Shown: positions 9,314-18,418, counted from the stretch's first letter. The stretch: 22,518 nt of DNA from Chara braunii (GCA_003427395.1 BFEA01000665.1:92222-114739), one strand, 5' to 3'. Numbers and translations are program-made. Notes: a model not told the origin generated them from the letters alone.

Positions 9314-9830
9314 GTAGACGACAATCGTCGACAGCGAAGTGGAACAGAAGGATTGTTGATGGGGGACGGGGTGGCAAAGTTTTTCGGGAGAGGGAAAACT
9401 AGTCTCTCAGCAGCAGGTATCTGGCGCCTGGTACAGGGCGAAGAGGTTTTTCTCGCTCCCAACAACCTGCACAGTCAGAGTAATCAATGCTGGCAGGTGT
9501 CTTTCTCAGTCGTTCTCAGTTGTTTGTTGCACAAAGCTGTCAGCCGCCATGGAATGGAACAGAGGGAATGATAGTGGGGGTTGAGATGGAATTGTTTTTA
9601 TCACTGGCAACCTGCACAGTCAATCCTCTGGAGGACAGAGTAATCAATGCTGGGAGGTGTTTTCCTCAGTTGTATTTCCTGATACTTTTCTGATCTGTTC
9701 TGTGTAAGGGACGCTGGACCCGTTTTCCAGCAGGTGACGCTCCCCACCAATAGATGGAGCCTCCCCCCTGCTGCTAGTGGTGACTGCTCTTATCAGCAGC
9801 ACTACCACTGTTAGTAAGGAGATTTCATCA
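9314..9830 (+). other. LINE 3' UTR with duplicated segment and conserved hairpins (copy 2)
   Basis: Directly after the LINE stop. AACCTGCACAGTCA...AATCAATGCTGG occurs twice (9469-9500 and 9609-9653). In the first, ACCTGC and GCAGGT can pair around the AATCAATGCTG loop. The core starts GGGACGCTGGACCCG at 9708. GCTCC (9739-9743) pairs with GGAGC (9756-9760) around CCACCAATAGAT. An imperfect stem (9771-9781 with 9804-9814) encloses TGCTCTTATCA (9785-9795). The block matches the poly(A)-ended copies at 3861-4113 and 13143-13378. Some plant L1-clade LINEs are known to need a 3' stem-loop for retrotransposition, so I infer an RT recognition structure. Confidence 0.7.
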
Positions 9831-9849
9831 AAGTGATGAAGGAAGAGCT

Positions 9850-10044
9850 CAGTGGAAATAACCTGCAGTACCCAGCCGATGCGACTGAATGGCATGCACA
9901 AGCAACTGGTAGTAAATAAGAGCATGATCTTGATTCCTAAAGAATCAGGTGAACACAATAAAGTTAGGGGCTACTGCCTTATTCAAAGAAAAATAGAAAT
10001 AGTCCGCAGTGATGGTATTGTTGACATAGAACTCTTACAGCATC
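9850..10044. other. Unrecognised sequence downstream of LINE
   Basis: Open on plus (about 9852-10089) with a predicted peptide I do not recognise (contains ILIPKESGEHNKVRGYCLIQ). Its C-terminal lysines come from the poly(A) run and are not a protein feature. Confidence 0.35.
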
Positions 10045-10089
10045 CTGACACTGAACTTTCCTGGATGTATAGACTGGAGCATTTGTTTG

Positions 10090-10133
<44 letters not shown>

Positions 10134-10186
10134 TTTCTGGATGTATGTGTGACATTGCCACTTTCCCGGATTTATATGACACTGCC
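10045..10186 (+). repeat. Short minisatellite interrupted by 42-bp poly(A)
   Basis: The unit (A)CTTTYCYGGATKTATRTGACA occurs about three times: 10054-10070 (partial), 10131-10159 and 10160-10186. Between the first and second lies a short segment (10071-10089) followed by 42 A (10090-10131). The 17-bp strings at 10054-10070 and 10130-10146 differ at one base, so they can be read either as minisatellite units or as the TSD of an extremely 5'-truncated retroposon. Confidence 0.7.
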
Positions 10187-10289
10187 ACTTCAGATAGATT
10201 GAATCTGAAAAGTCATAGTGAGAGTATGCCCTTCTCAAACTCGAGCATACGCTCCTCCTATGCCCTTTTATTTTATTCTTATGTTTGCA

Positions 10290-10465
10290 ACGGTGGATGC
10301 TCTCCCCCTCTCTCCCCGCGCCCCCCCCTCTTTCCNCCCCCCCCCCCTCTCTTTCCGCCCCCCAATTTGATCCTCCCCAGTTACCGTCCTCTCTCACACT
10401 CCCCCTTAACCCTCCTCCCTCCCCCTCCCCCTCAACCCTCCTCCCTCACCCTCCCCGCTTCACTC
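10290..10465. repeat. Polypyrimidine tract with assembly gap base
   Basis: Almost pure C/T on plus, with several poly(C) runs and CCCTCCTCCCTC-type iterations. An undetermined base N stands at 10336 inside the C run. It is open in two plus frames only because of its composition. Confidence 0.9.
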
Positions 10466-11049
10466 TTCCGAAACTGATAACAGGTTGGCTAGGGACGCAT
10501 CGCTAATTATGGATATGGGTTTTCATGAATTTTCATGGGTATGAAATCACTATGAATTTGTCACCATTTAACCAGCAGCTCAACTCTTAGAAATCAGCCC
10601 AAGGCATCCAAAGTAAACAAGGGTGCAAAACACATTTTCAATCGCAAGAGAGCTGCCCATGCTATAGAAAGTGACTAGAATGAAGCTCCCACCTCCCCCC
10701 CAACCCGTTCCCCTGCATCGTCGGCAGACTCGGCACTATTTGTGTTCATGCATCTTCCCATTGTCCAGCAACAACACTGCTCAAGCACTGTAAGAAAACG
10801 ATGCTCAACCGCTTACACAGAGATGTATACTGGAACTTTAAACTTCGAGCATAACTGAAGGATGCAGTGTGGCTCCAACTCAGATCTGTAGTAGCACTTC
10901 ACCATCCAAATATTTATAACATAAGAGTGAAAAAGAATGCCATTCCAAGGACATGAAGAATTTGCCACCCCCTTAAATGAATACAGATCTCGCTGCACAG
11001 TCCAAAACCATGGTCGAAATAACAAACCATGATTATGCGAGGTCTCTTG

Positions 11050-11051
<2 letters not shown>
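10466..11051. other. Unrecognised intergenic sequence
   Basis: No repeat boundary, RNA gene or convincing coding frame seen. A minus-strand open frame (11295-10813) spans simple repeats at its start and shows no domain. Confidence 0.4.

Positions 11052-11088
<37 letters not shown>
11052..11088. repeat. (CA)n microsatellite
   Basis: About eighteen uninterrupted CA units. Confidence 0.95.
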
Positions 11089-11090
<2 letters not shown>

Positions 11091-11164
11091 TGCAAGCAGA
11101 GCTGACGACGGCCTTGAAGTTCAAAATAATTGATAAAGCAGGGGTACACTGGCAACTCTTCTTG

Positions 11165-11335
11165 TTTTCCCCTCTCCCGTTCCATTCTCTCCACTTTCTC
11201 CCCTCTCCTCTCTCCACCTTTTGACCCTCCCCTCCCCTCCCCTCCCCTCCCCTCCCCCCTTCTTTTGTCTTCCCTCTACCCTCCTCTTGTTTCATCCCCT
11301 TCCCTGTCCTTCCCTGTCCTTCCCTCTCCTTCTGC
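11165..11335. repeat. Polypyrimidine tract with (CTCCC)n core
   Basis: Nearly pure C/T on plus, with a (CCCTC)n core at about 11226-11258 and TTCCCTGTCC iterations at about 11300-11325. Mirror-repeat composition could form triplex DNA; there is no evidence of function. Confidence 0.85.
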
Positions 11336-11665
11336 GTCTCTTACCTATCCTCGCTCTGATTCCCATCACTGTACAAACATAAATTTTCCTAGCAGAGTTC
11401 ACCATAAACTCTCCTATAGTAAGTAGCAGTGTAGCACCTACCAGGCTGGGAATGCCATTATCACCTACAAGCTGGTCAGCGGCAGGACTGAGCAATCAAG
11501 TGGAGAGTTTGCGCATCCCTCCCGACCAGCGTTCTGCTGGTTGGATTGTTCTGCAATGCCTGCGTCCTCAAAGGGCAAAAAGGAAAAACTCAACGTACTT
11601 GTTCCTAACTCTGTCTAGATTTATCTCGATCTCAACGTGTGTCATCTAACTCCATCAAATGGAAG

Positions 11666-11675
11666 TATATAAAAG
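11666..11675 (+). promoter_or_regulatory. Consensus TATA box (isolated)
   Basis: TATATAAAAG matches the plant TATA consensus exactly. A start site would be expected about 30 bp downstream, near 11700. No credible coding frame follows, so it may belong to a non-coding transcript or be fortuitous. Confidence 0.3.
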
Positions 11676-11760
11676 CAGCTCCTGCCGAGGGAGCAACCAG
11701 CGAGGCAGCTGAAACTTATTACAACACTGAAATTACCTCTCCTCCTCTAACAGTGAGTGA

Positions 11761-11878
11761 CATGGACTATCATGACCGAGGGCTCGCAAAAATGAAACTC
11801 GGGACCCATTGTCTCAGTGACATGGACTAGCATGACCGAGGGCTCGCGAATGAAACTCGGGTCCCATTGTCTCAGTTA
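11761..11878. repeat. 60-bp tandem duplication
   Basis: Two adjacent units (11761-11820 and 11821-11878) share CATGGACTA, CATGACCGAGGGCTCGC, TGAAACTCGGG and CCCATTGTCTCAGT, with few differences and a 2-bp length change. Each holds an inverted pair CCGAG/CTCGG. Confidence 0.9.
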
Positions 11879-12065
11879 TGGAAATGGTACGGAAATCGCC
11901 TGGCAAATTCAAAAGCTAACAGACAAACAGCAGGTCTACTACTCAGACAAAAAAATATTACCTTTGCTACAGTTGCTGCACGGGTTGCGTTCATTTGTGC
12001 AATGCTCAAAAAGGATGCTACTAAGTAGAGAAGAGCCTGGCTACAGACACAGTCAAATCAATTGC

Positions 12066-12941
12066 TCATTGCTCCGATAGCACCCTCCGCGCACCTAAAT
12101 CCTCCCAATCCCTAGAAACGAACTTGCCGAAAACGGACTTCAGAACATCAAGGTCCCCTTCCCTCAGAGGCTGTCCATAGCCTCTGTACACCGCTAATCT
12201 GCTATCCCGTTTCCGCACTTGTGATGCCCTTTCTTTCCGCTTCCTCCAGAGCGAGGCTGCGATATGAGAGGCTCGAAGGCTGCTGCTGTCTTTTCTTTGC
12301 CCAGGCGCAGAGGCAACAGCGGCACCTGACTTTGCCACTTCCGAAGAAGAATCCGGTTCCCTGTCACCTCCTCCTCCTCCTCCTCCTCCTCCTCCTCCTC
12401 CTCCTCCTCCTCCAATGTCTTGAGGCTGCGGTTCAGTTGCTTCTCCCGGCCGCCCCGCTCCTTCTGAAGACACCCTTTCTTTTACTTCATGAAGGCTCTT
12501 CCTCCCTGCGTTGCTCTTGCGCCACCATCTGTATGTCAATCGCGGCATACCCGACTGTGGGTAGCCGACAGAAAGGTGATTGTTTCCGAAGCCAAGGGGG
12601 CTAGGCCGAGCCCCGTCAAACGGCGTGCTTGATGAAGTAGTGGGAATCTCATAGTTAGAGAACGTAGATGGAAAGTACGGCGATCCAACATGAGGTGCTC
12701 CTGACGGGAAGGGCAGCGAAAGCCCTGGCAGACTTCCTTGCGGCTGATACAAAACCGGGAGCCCTGCCGGATGTTGAATCGAGTCTATCGATGCCCCCTT
12801 CGCCTTATCCAGGGGAGTCTCTCCACCGCTGCCTGGTCGCCATGCAGCAACAGAATGACCTTGAGCAGACTGAGCAGGAAGACAATCTCTGGTCGATCTG
12901 CAAACAGCCATTGACAACCGATCCGACCAACCAAAAACCAA
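12066..12941 (-). CDS. Hypothetical protein, possible terminal exon with poly-Gly tract
   Basis: A 291-codon frame, the longest clean non-transposon frame on the minus strand. The composition looks protein-like: a Pro/Ser/Gly-rich N-terminal half, a basic segment (SLWRKRKERASQVRKR), a run of 16 Gly encoded by the (TCC)n repeat, and an ordered-looking C-terminus (LDVLKSVFGKFVSRDWEDL). GGETPLDKAKG near residue 39 resembles the end of an ankyrin repeat, but one partial motif is not enough to assign it. TTTGCAG on the minus strand at about 12901 follows T-rich sequence and could be a 3' splice site, making this a last exon rather than a gene starting at 12941. Upstream exons were not found; the retroposon at 13143-13378 lies in the presumed intron or 5' flank. 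It could also be a fortuitous frame in GC-richer DNA. Confidence 0.45.
   Translation of the reverse strand: MVFGWSDRLSMAVCRSTRDCLPAQSAQGHSVAAWRPGSGGETPLDKAKGASIDSIQHPAGLPVLYQPQGSLPGLSLPFPSGAPHVGSPYFPSTFSNYEIPTTSSSTPFDGARPSPLGFGNNHLSVGYPQSGMPRLTYRWWRKSNAGRKSLHEVKERVSSEGAGRPGEATEPQPQDIGGGGGGGGGGGGGGGGDREPDSSSEVAKSGAAVASAPGQRKDSSSLRASHIAASLWRKRKERASQVRKRDSRLAVYRGYGQPLREGDLDVLKSVFGKFVSRDWEDLGARRVLSEQ
12367..12413. repeat. (TCC)n trinucleotide repeat
   Basis: About sixteen units. On the minus strand it is GGA and encodes poly-Gly in the 291-codon frame; in another minus frame it would encode poly-Glu. Confidence 0.95.
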
Positions 12942-13142
12942 TCAATTAATCACATATAACAACTAATCAATTACTTGATCGATCAATCAAGCAATCAGTC
13001 AAACGCTCACGTCAGGTTCTCAAATTCTCAGTTCCAAGTAACTGACTGATACCTTACAGGGGTGTGCATTGGAGTTTTGCAAGTGCCGAAGTATGTCTAC
13101 TGCTGCTTCTCAACATACTCGACGACAAGTGAAACCATAGAC

Positions 13143-13378
13143 GACCTGCTCAGTCAATCCTCGGGTGTCCCGAGCAATCAATGCTGGCAGGCGGCACCAC
13201 TAAAGTCACTTTCTGAATATCAGTCTGATTTAAGATGGGACGCTGGACCCGATTTCCAGCAGGTGAGGCTCCCCACCAATAGATTGGAGCGACTCGGAAA
13301 CCTGCTAGGGGGGGATGCTGGTATCACCTCCCCTAGCAGCCTTTCCTGTTTTCAAAAAAAAAAAAAAAAAAAAAAAAA
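13143..13378 (+). mobile_element. Poly(A)-ended retroposon with LINE 3'-UTR hairpins, copy 3
   Basis: It ends in 25 A (13354-13378). ACCTGCTCAGTCAATCC is followed by a small hairpin (CTCGGG/CCCGAG, about 13160-13174) and AATCAATGCTGGCAGG. The core starts GGGACGCTGGACCCG at 13237, with GCTGGA/TCCAGC pairing. GCTCC (13268-13272) pairs with GGAGC (13286-13290) around CCACCAATAGATT. The last stem CTGCTAGGGG (13302-13311) with CCCCTAGCAG (13330-13339) encloses TGCTGGTATCA. The arms differ from copy 1 but the loops match. No clear TSD; the 5' end is approximate. Confidence 0.72.
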
Positions 13379-13379
13379 C

Positions 13380-15985
13380 CATTGCATGGGCCCGGTCCTG
13401 ATCGACCGACGCAACTGTCACCAATATCTTATAAGTGGGCATTTGAAGCTACAGTGTAACAAATGAATGATGTGCAGGGTGACCACACCTTGGAAATGGT
13501 TAGACACGCGTGTCGGGCAGGTATTAAGTACTATTAACACATGCATGCCCTCGAATGCATCCACACAGGACATGCAGATTGGAAAGAGAAGATATTGCGC
13601 AACTAATAATCTCTGCCGCACTACTTCCAGAGCCCTGACTCACGTTTGCTTGTTCTCTCTCCTCTTCCCCCTCTCCTGCTACTGCCACTGCTTTTGCTGC
13701 AGCTACGATCACCACAGCTGTTGAATGTGCCACTACATCACACACTTTTTTTTATTTTTATTTTTACATGGCATTCTTCTTCTTGTTGTACTTCTTCTTC
13801 GTCCTTGTTGTCATCTGGTTGTTAAATACACCTCGCATTTTTGTGGCATCAAGCTGCACTGCGAAAATCTGCTGTGCAATGGAGGGCTCACGGCCCTAGC
13901 GGGCCCAAAGGAACCTTTCCAAATCTTTCTATCCTTGCAATTTTCCATGGCACCATATGGTGCTGAACAAGAACTGTGGGCACACAAAAAAAAAAAAGGA
14001 CAGGCCTTGGTGACCGACATGCCCACTGGTTCCACAATGTTTCATGGCATCATCTCATGTCGTGAACAAACCGGTGCTTACACTGTGTATTGCAAAAACT
14101 CGAGTTGCAACCGGATTACCCAGAGGGGGAGCTGTGCCGGTAGACCGCCTCATGACCCCCCTTTCATGACAGTCGATGCTCCCCATCTTGTACAGTTATA
14201 CTCAGATACCATAATATTCAACAGTCCTGAGGTTGCGAGCGGGTCGGCACTTCACATTATGGGCCCATCGATACTGTATAGTAACCTGTGCTTCTACACA
14301 GGCTAACTGCACAGGTTACAAGGGGTGTCTGTCTAATCATACGCATACTGCCAGGGCATTACATCATGAGCATACAAACTCCCCATGGTAGGAGCTGTGC
14401 ACAACTCGAGGTCTGCTCCCGACATTGTCAAACTGCACAACTCCTTACGGTAGGCAGTGTGTATTATTTCAGGGATTCGGTGGGTAAGGTAGAGGTCAGC
14501 CACGGTGTACTTGGCGCTACAATTCCTGTTAAACTACCAGTACATCTGTGACATCCGCGTCTCTCTTTTCTGATGCACTGCGCTGCTCGGCCCTTGAAAA
14601 AGCAAACTTTTCGCAGATTGGCACCACCGGCCTTTTCCGTCCTGTAGGCCCAAACCACAATTTCGCACTCAGGTTGGAACAGGGTGGCAGTAAATGGACT
14701 GGAGGTCTAAATCACTACTCGAACCCGGAACTATTTTGTCGATCCTATTATTTTGTCCGATGCTGGACTCACTGAACTTCTCGGGCGGTCGGGAAAGCAA
14801 AAACAGCAGTAATAAAGAAGAGCAGGTGCCGACATAACCGCCACAAACGTGGTCCGACAGATGACCTCAGTAGTCATAGTCTGCCTTTGCGGCTGTGCCC
14901 CAATTCGCCTTCCCAAGATGGGAAAACAACACACGAGCCTGCAATCATCTGAAACCATGATACACTGAAGCAACACCCAAAACACTACTGCACAAAACAA
15001 CCTGGGACTCGATCGATATCCATGTGCTCAGGAGATTAGCGCCCGGCGCCCGAAGGTATCTCATGGAACAGCACATGTTCTCTGAACCTGGCCACATACG
15101 CCATGCAACCAGGAAACTCCCAAGCATGCCTTACAGGGCTATGACCTGAAACCCTCATGCGACAAGAGGAGACCAAACGCTGTAAGCACTCTGGCGACCC
15201 TTACCACGAGTGCCAAAATGGTCACCCATGGGAGTTTCGCCCATCATACAGTTTCTCAGAGTCTGCTCACAAGGGTTCCAAGCAGTGGCGCTCTCGACAT
15301 CCCTACGGTGCTGCTTTACCTGATACTGTCAACAGGTATCTGGTCTGGATTTTTATCAAGGGGGCAAAAAAAAGGATTCGTAATTCCGTAGGGATTTGTG
15401 GTGCTGCCGAGGGGGAAGCCTGGAAACTTTGCACTTGCCGAAGAAAAACGAAGAAGAAAAGAGGCGGTTCTGCTGTGCATGGCTAAGGACTGAATTGCCG
15501 CGTTCGTGTGGTTCTCCTGTGCATCGTTACGAAGCGAGTTGCTGCTACGTGGTGGAAGCATGCAATGGAACTTGCTGCTTACTGCAAATGGATGTCAACT
15601 ATCCACCAGCATGTAGAGCAACCGATAAAAATACACTGTTAATTTGTGTTAAACCACCACTACCTTTCAGGCTGTGACACTAAGTCGTGAAAGTAACCTA
15701 CTCCGAAAAAATTGCTGACAGCCCGCTGTTGATAATTCTCATCGGCGGGTCCCAGCCTCCGAATTTGAATTCTGAGGCCCGCGGGTCCATATATCAGAAA
15801 GGTAGTGGTCCGTTAAGGGGTCACATGCACATGAAGATGATCTTCGATGACAAGTGCTGTAACAGAGAAACAGAGGGGAGCGCCAAGGTAAAAAGAGCCC
15901 CAGGTGGGCTTCTGCAATCAGATGGAGCAGCGTCTGACCATAAACTTGTTCCCGGGTTGCAATGAATCATTCCACTGCAGCTGCA
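13380..15985 (+). other. Unrecognised region with several open, Cys-containing frames
   Basis: Plus frames at 13725-14306, 14288-14551, 14548-14775 and 15157-15486 are moderately long for random sequence. They are rich in Cys and carry scattered N-glycosylation sequons (for example CKNSSCN near 14095, WNSTC near 15063). They lie in different frames and are separated by stops. I recognise no family. They could be remains of a decayed gene for a secreted or membrane protein, or chance frames. No repeat ends, RNA genes or splice structure could be supported. Confidence 0.3.
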
Positions 15986-15988
15986 GTA

Positions 15989-16241
15989 GTGGGTCGCATG
16001 CTGTTGGTGCGAAGTGTGCATGGATTGCCGTGTCCGCGTGGTGTTGTGTGTGGTTTATGTGCGTTGGACACTACAGCTCTGCAGGGGTGGGGTGGATATT
16101 ACGACCGGTATGGTTCCCCTTATGGACACCGCGTCGGGGCTGTAGTGGTTAAGAGACTTGGTTCCTGTGGCTAAGGGTGCCGGTTCGAGGCCGTGCGTGC
16201 GCCGCAGGGCCCGAAGCCCTAAAGCACGGATCAGAATCTAC
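15989..16241 (+). repeat. tRNA-like tandem unit 1
   Basis: First of two direct copies with a period of about 319 bp. It includes a pol III box A-like string CTGTAGTGGTTAAGAG (16140-16155) and a perfect box B GGTTCGAGGCC (16182-16192), spaced as in a tRNA-Ser/Leu-like gene. A G/C-rich segment and AAAGCACGGATCA follow. No acceptor stem closes cleanly, so it is a tRNA-derived element (SINE head) rather than a tRNA gene. No A-tail was seen. Confidence 0.6.
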
Positions 16242-16306
16242 TGTGACGGTGCCTGTGGAACCCGCGGGAAGATGGCCCGTGTGTGTGACCGAGTTAAGTA
16301 GCGGTG

Positions 16307-16562
16307 GTGGGTTACGTGCTGTTGGAGCGGAAGTGTGCATGAATTGCCGTGTCCGTGTGGTGCTGTATGTGGTGTGTGTGCGTTGGACACTACAGCCCTG
16401 CAGGGGTGGGTTGGATATCACGACAGGTATGGTTCCACTTATGGACACCGTGTCGGGGCTGTAGTTGTTAAGAGACTTGGTTCCTGCGGCTGAGGGTGCC
16501 GGTTTGAGGCCGTGCGTGCGCAGCAGGGCCTGAAGCCCTAAAGCACGGATCAGTGTATCTAC
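16307..16562 (+). repeat. tRNA-like tandem unit 2
   Basis: Second copy of the unit, highly similar throughout. Its box A reads CTGTAGTTGTTAAGAG (16459-16474) and its box B GGTTTGAGGCC (16501-16511), so the pol III boxes have decayed relative to unit 1. The end is shared to ATCTACT. About 65 bp of non-shared sequence separates the units (16242-16306). Confidence 0.75.
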
Positions 16563-16944
16563 TCAACCGAAGCAGCTCCCTCTACTAAGGCCAAGCTCCA
16601 ATTCCAGTTTCTTCTCCGCTGTTCAAACTCGCAGAACTGCACATCTGCAAGAATCGCAAAGGTCTTCTGCACTTCTCACTGCACTTGGCCTATCGCCGGG
16701 CAGCCCCAGCTGGCTACTCGCTTGCCCAGGCGGCCAACCGAGGCATCCAGCTATGCCAGGTCAGTGCAAGAGCCCTGACAATCCCCATACAAAAACAAAA
16801 GAACTGAAAAACAATAAAAATTGGAAAAGAAAAGTTGTGCAGAAACTGCAACACTGACTAAACAGCTTTTGTTTGGCGGAGAGTCACCTCAGAATTCCTC
16901 ATCAAATTCACGATATAATCTAAAGTAGAAACTAGAAAGCGAAG
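16563..16944. other. Unrecognised sequence upstream of LINE 2
   Basis: No gene or repeat seen. The LINE 2 similarity begins abruptly at about 16945. Confidence 0.4.
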
Positions 16945-16950
16945 GTCAGG

Positions 16951-18418
16951 AGACCAACTACGGAAGAGGAGATTTTGCGGCAACCGCTGTTCTGCAACCA
17001 CTGGATTGTGGATCGGCAAGGGAAACCGTGGACCTTGACCACAACCAACGCCTGGTGGGAAGCTTGGCTAGAGAAAAGAGTATGGCAAATCAGGCATATA
17101 TGGGACAACGACAACAGAAGGTGGCGTACACATATCGAGCTACGGGACAATGACAACAGAAGGTGGCGTTCACATACCGAGCTACGGGCCATCCTCAACT
17201 GAACCTCAACGACAAGCTCCACTCCATCCCACAGGAATGGCAGAACTGTCTCTGAAAGCAGACGCCTGGGGCACAGGTGACTGAGCCACCCTCTGAACAG
17301 AGGACGTGCCCACAATGGCCCTGGCCTGCCAAGGGAGAGCCAGGCAGAAAGGAGACTGGCTGCTCTTCGATGTCTATAAGGCTACAGCCCCAAGCAGATC
17401 AACCATTCTGCTGGCCAGAGAAAGCACAGCACAGGTCACGGTGAGGCGCAACCTGCTTTGCGAGGTAAGAATGATAGAAAATGAAAACCGCACGGTCTTT
17501 GCCCCCACAACCGACATTCAAGACTTGGAATCGACCTTGCAGAATGGGTCTGGACTGGGTGCGGCAAGTAGGCGGTACAGCTTGCTACAGTAGACCACGC
17601 GACTTGGCTACAAGCTTCGCCCCAGGTCTGTCGCGGTGCGGGACATCATCTCCGCCAGATGGGCCAAGCAGATGGGGATCGACCTTACGCCCTTCTCCCT
17701 GTCCCATGCAGAAGGGTCCTGGCGATCGGAAACACACGAGTGTGCAGCATGCAATGGCTCATTTTTTTACCTTGTGCTTCCCGGGAATCAATGGCTCGCC
17801 CGTCGACGCCAACCATGCAACGCACTCCCACTCGGCGAGCGATGTGCCATATGCAACCCCGGACAGACAGAAGGCATGCTGCACTGCATGATCACCTGCT
17901 GGAAGGCACGTGAGCTATGGGACAGAATGGCGTTGCTCTGGCAAACACTCACAGGCGAAGGTCTCCGGCGGCAACCGCTCCTGCTCTTGGCTGGCCTCAC
18001 CAACCAGAAATGGGCACAGCAGTACAAACACCTACAGTTCCACCGACTGTGGCCGCTGACACTCTGGATCATATGGAAGAGAAGATGCCAAGAGACCATA
18101 GAACGTCAGCAGCAGTCCATGTAGCCAGCATGGCAACGCCTGCTCGAGCTCCTGGAGTTGGAATATTTGACGGACTGGACTCGTGCGAAACGAGCTATGA
18201 CTCAACAGCAAGAGAGAGCACAGCAGATCAGAGAAGACTTCGTGAACAACTCCCTGGGAGCAGGTGGGATAGGCACTCTGCAGGGCCGACAGATCCGCTT
18301 CAAATGGACAAGCAAGCAGGCCCAACAGGAGCAGCACACGACATCAGCAACACCCTGCAAAACCAACCTGAACCAAGCAGCATTGACCTGGAAACCCGCT
18401 GATGCGAGCGAGGGCTGA
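16951..18418 (+). pseudogene. LINE 2 C-terminal half of ORF2 with zf-RVT motif
   Basis: Frame 1 runs to a stop at 17200, including an in-frame 42-bp duplication. Frame 2 then carries the rest: RQKGDWLLFDVYKAT (about 17345), the zf-RVT-like motif CAICNPGQTEGMLHCMITC (about 17850-17906), LWIIWKRRCQE (about 18064) and a Gln-rich tail to 18416. Frame 2 is broken by TAG at 17591 and TAG at 18122 with clear continuation beyond each, so it decayed by point mutation after one frameshift. LWIIWKRRC matches IWTLWRKRC of the first LINE at the same distance from the zinc-finger motif. Confidence 0.82.
17104..17187 (+). repeat. 42-bp in-frame tandem duplication in LINE 2
   Basis: Two 42-bp units starting at 17104 and 17146 encode DNDNRRWR(T/S)H(I/T)ELR twice. 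The copies differ at only a few bases, so the duplication postdates most of the LINE decay or arose in a recent source element. Confidence 0.9.

Larger units (their letters stand above)
4985..9830 (+). mobile_element. 5'-truncated L1-clade LINE (non-LTR retrotransposon), inactive
   Basis: In order the segment holds an APE-type endonuclease, the endonuclease-RT linker, a reverse transcriptase, a long post-RT region, a zf-RVT-like Cys/His segment, a C-terminal domain ending at 9313, and a hairpin-rich 3' UTR. ORF1 and the N-terminal part of the endonuclease are absent, as expected of 5' truncation during target-primed reverse transcription. The coding frame shifts repeatedly and has many in-frame stops, so the copy is dead. 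No LTRs or convincing TSDs were found, and no poly(A) lies directly after the 3' UTR. Domain-level detail is in separate entries. The second LINE (16945-18690) is a diverged relative. Confidence 0.9.
11340..12065. other. Intergenic sequence downstream of the minus-strand candidate gene
   Basis: Apart from the TATA box at 11666 and the 60-bp duplication at 11761 I see nothing definite. On the minus strand this would be the 3' flank of the frame at 12066-12941. Confidence 0.4.

Noticed and set aside
10035-10506. Long open frames across poly(A) and polypyrimidine tracts on both strands
   Set aside because: They exist only because homopolymer and C/T-only DNA lacks stop codons; one contains the unresolved base.
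14985-15025. Minus-strand GATCGAGTCCC as a tRNA box B
   Set aside because: No box A at a workable distance upstream on the minus strand, and no acceptor-stem pairing.
16130-16200. A functional tRNA-Ser/Leu gene
   Set aside because: A and B boxes are present, but acceptor and anticodon stems do not close and no T-run terminator follows.
16210-16240. AAAGCACGGATC resembling the 5S rRNA internal promoter (AAAGCACCGGATC)
   Set aside because: The similarity is confined to about a dozen bases; the flanking 5S sequence and the rest of the internal control region are absent.
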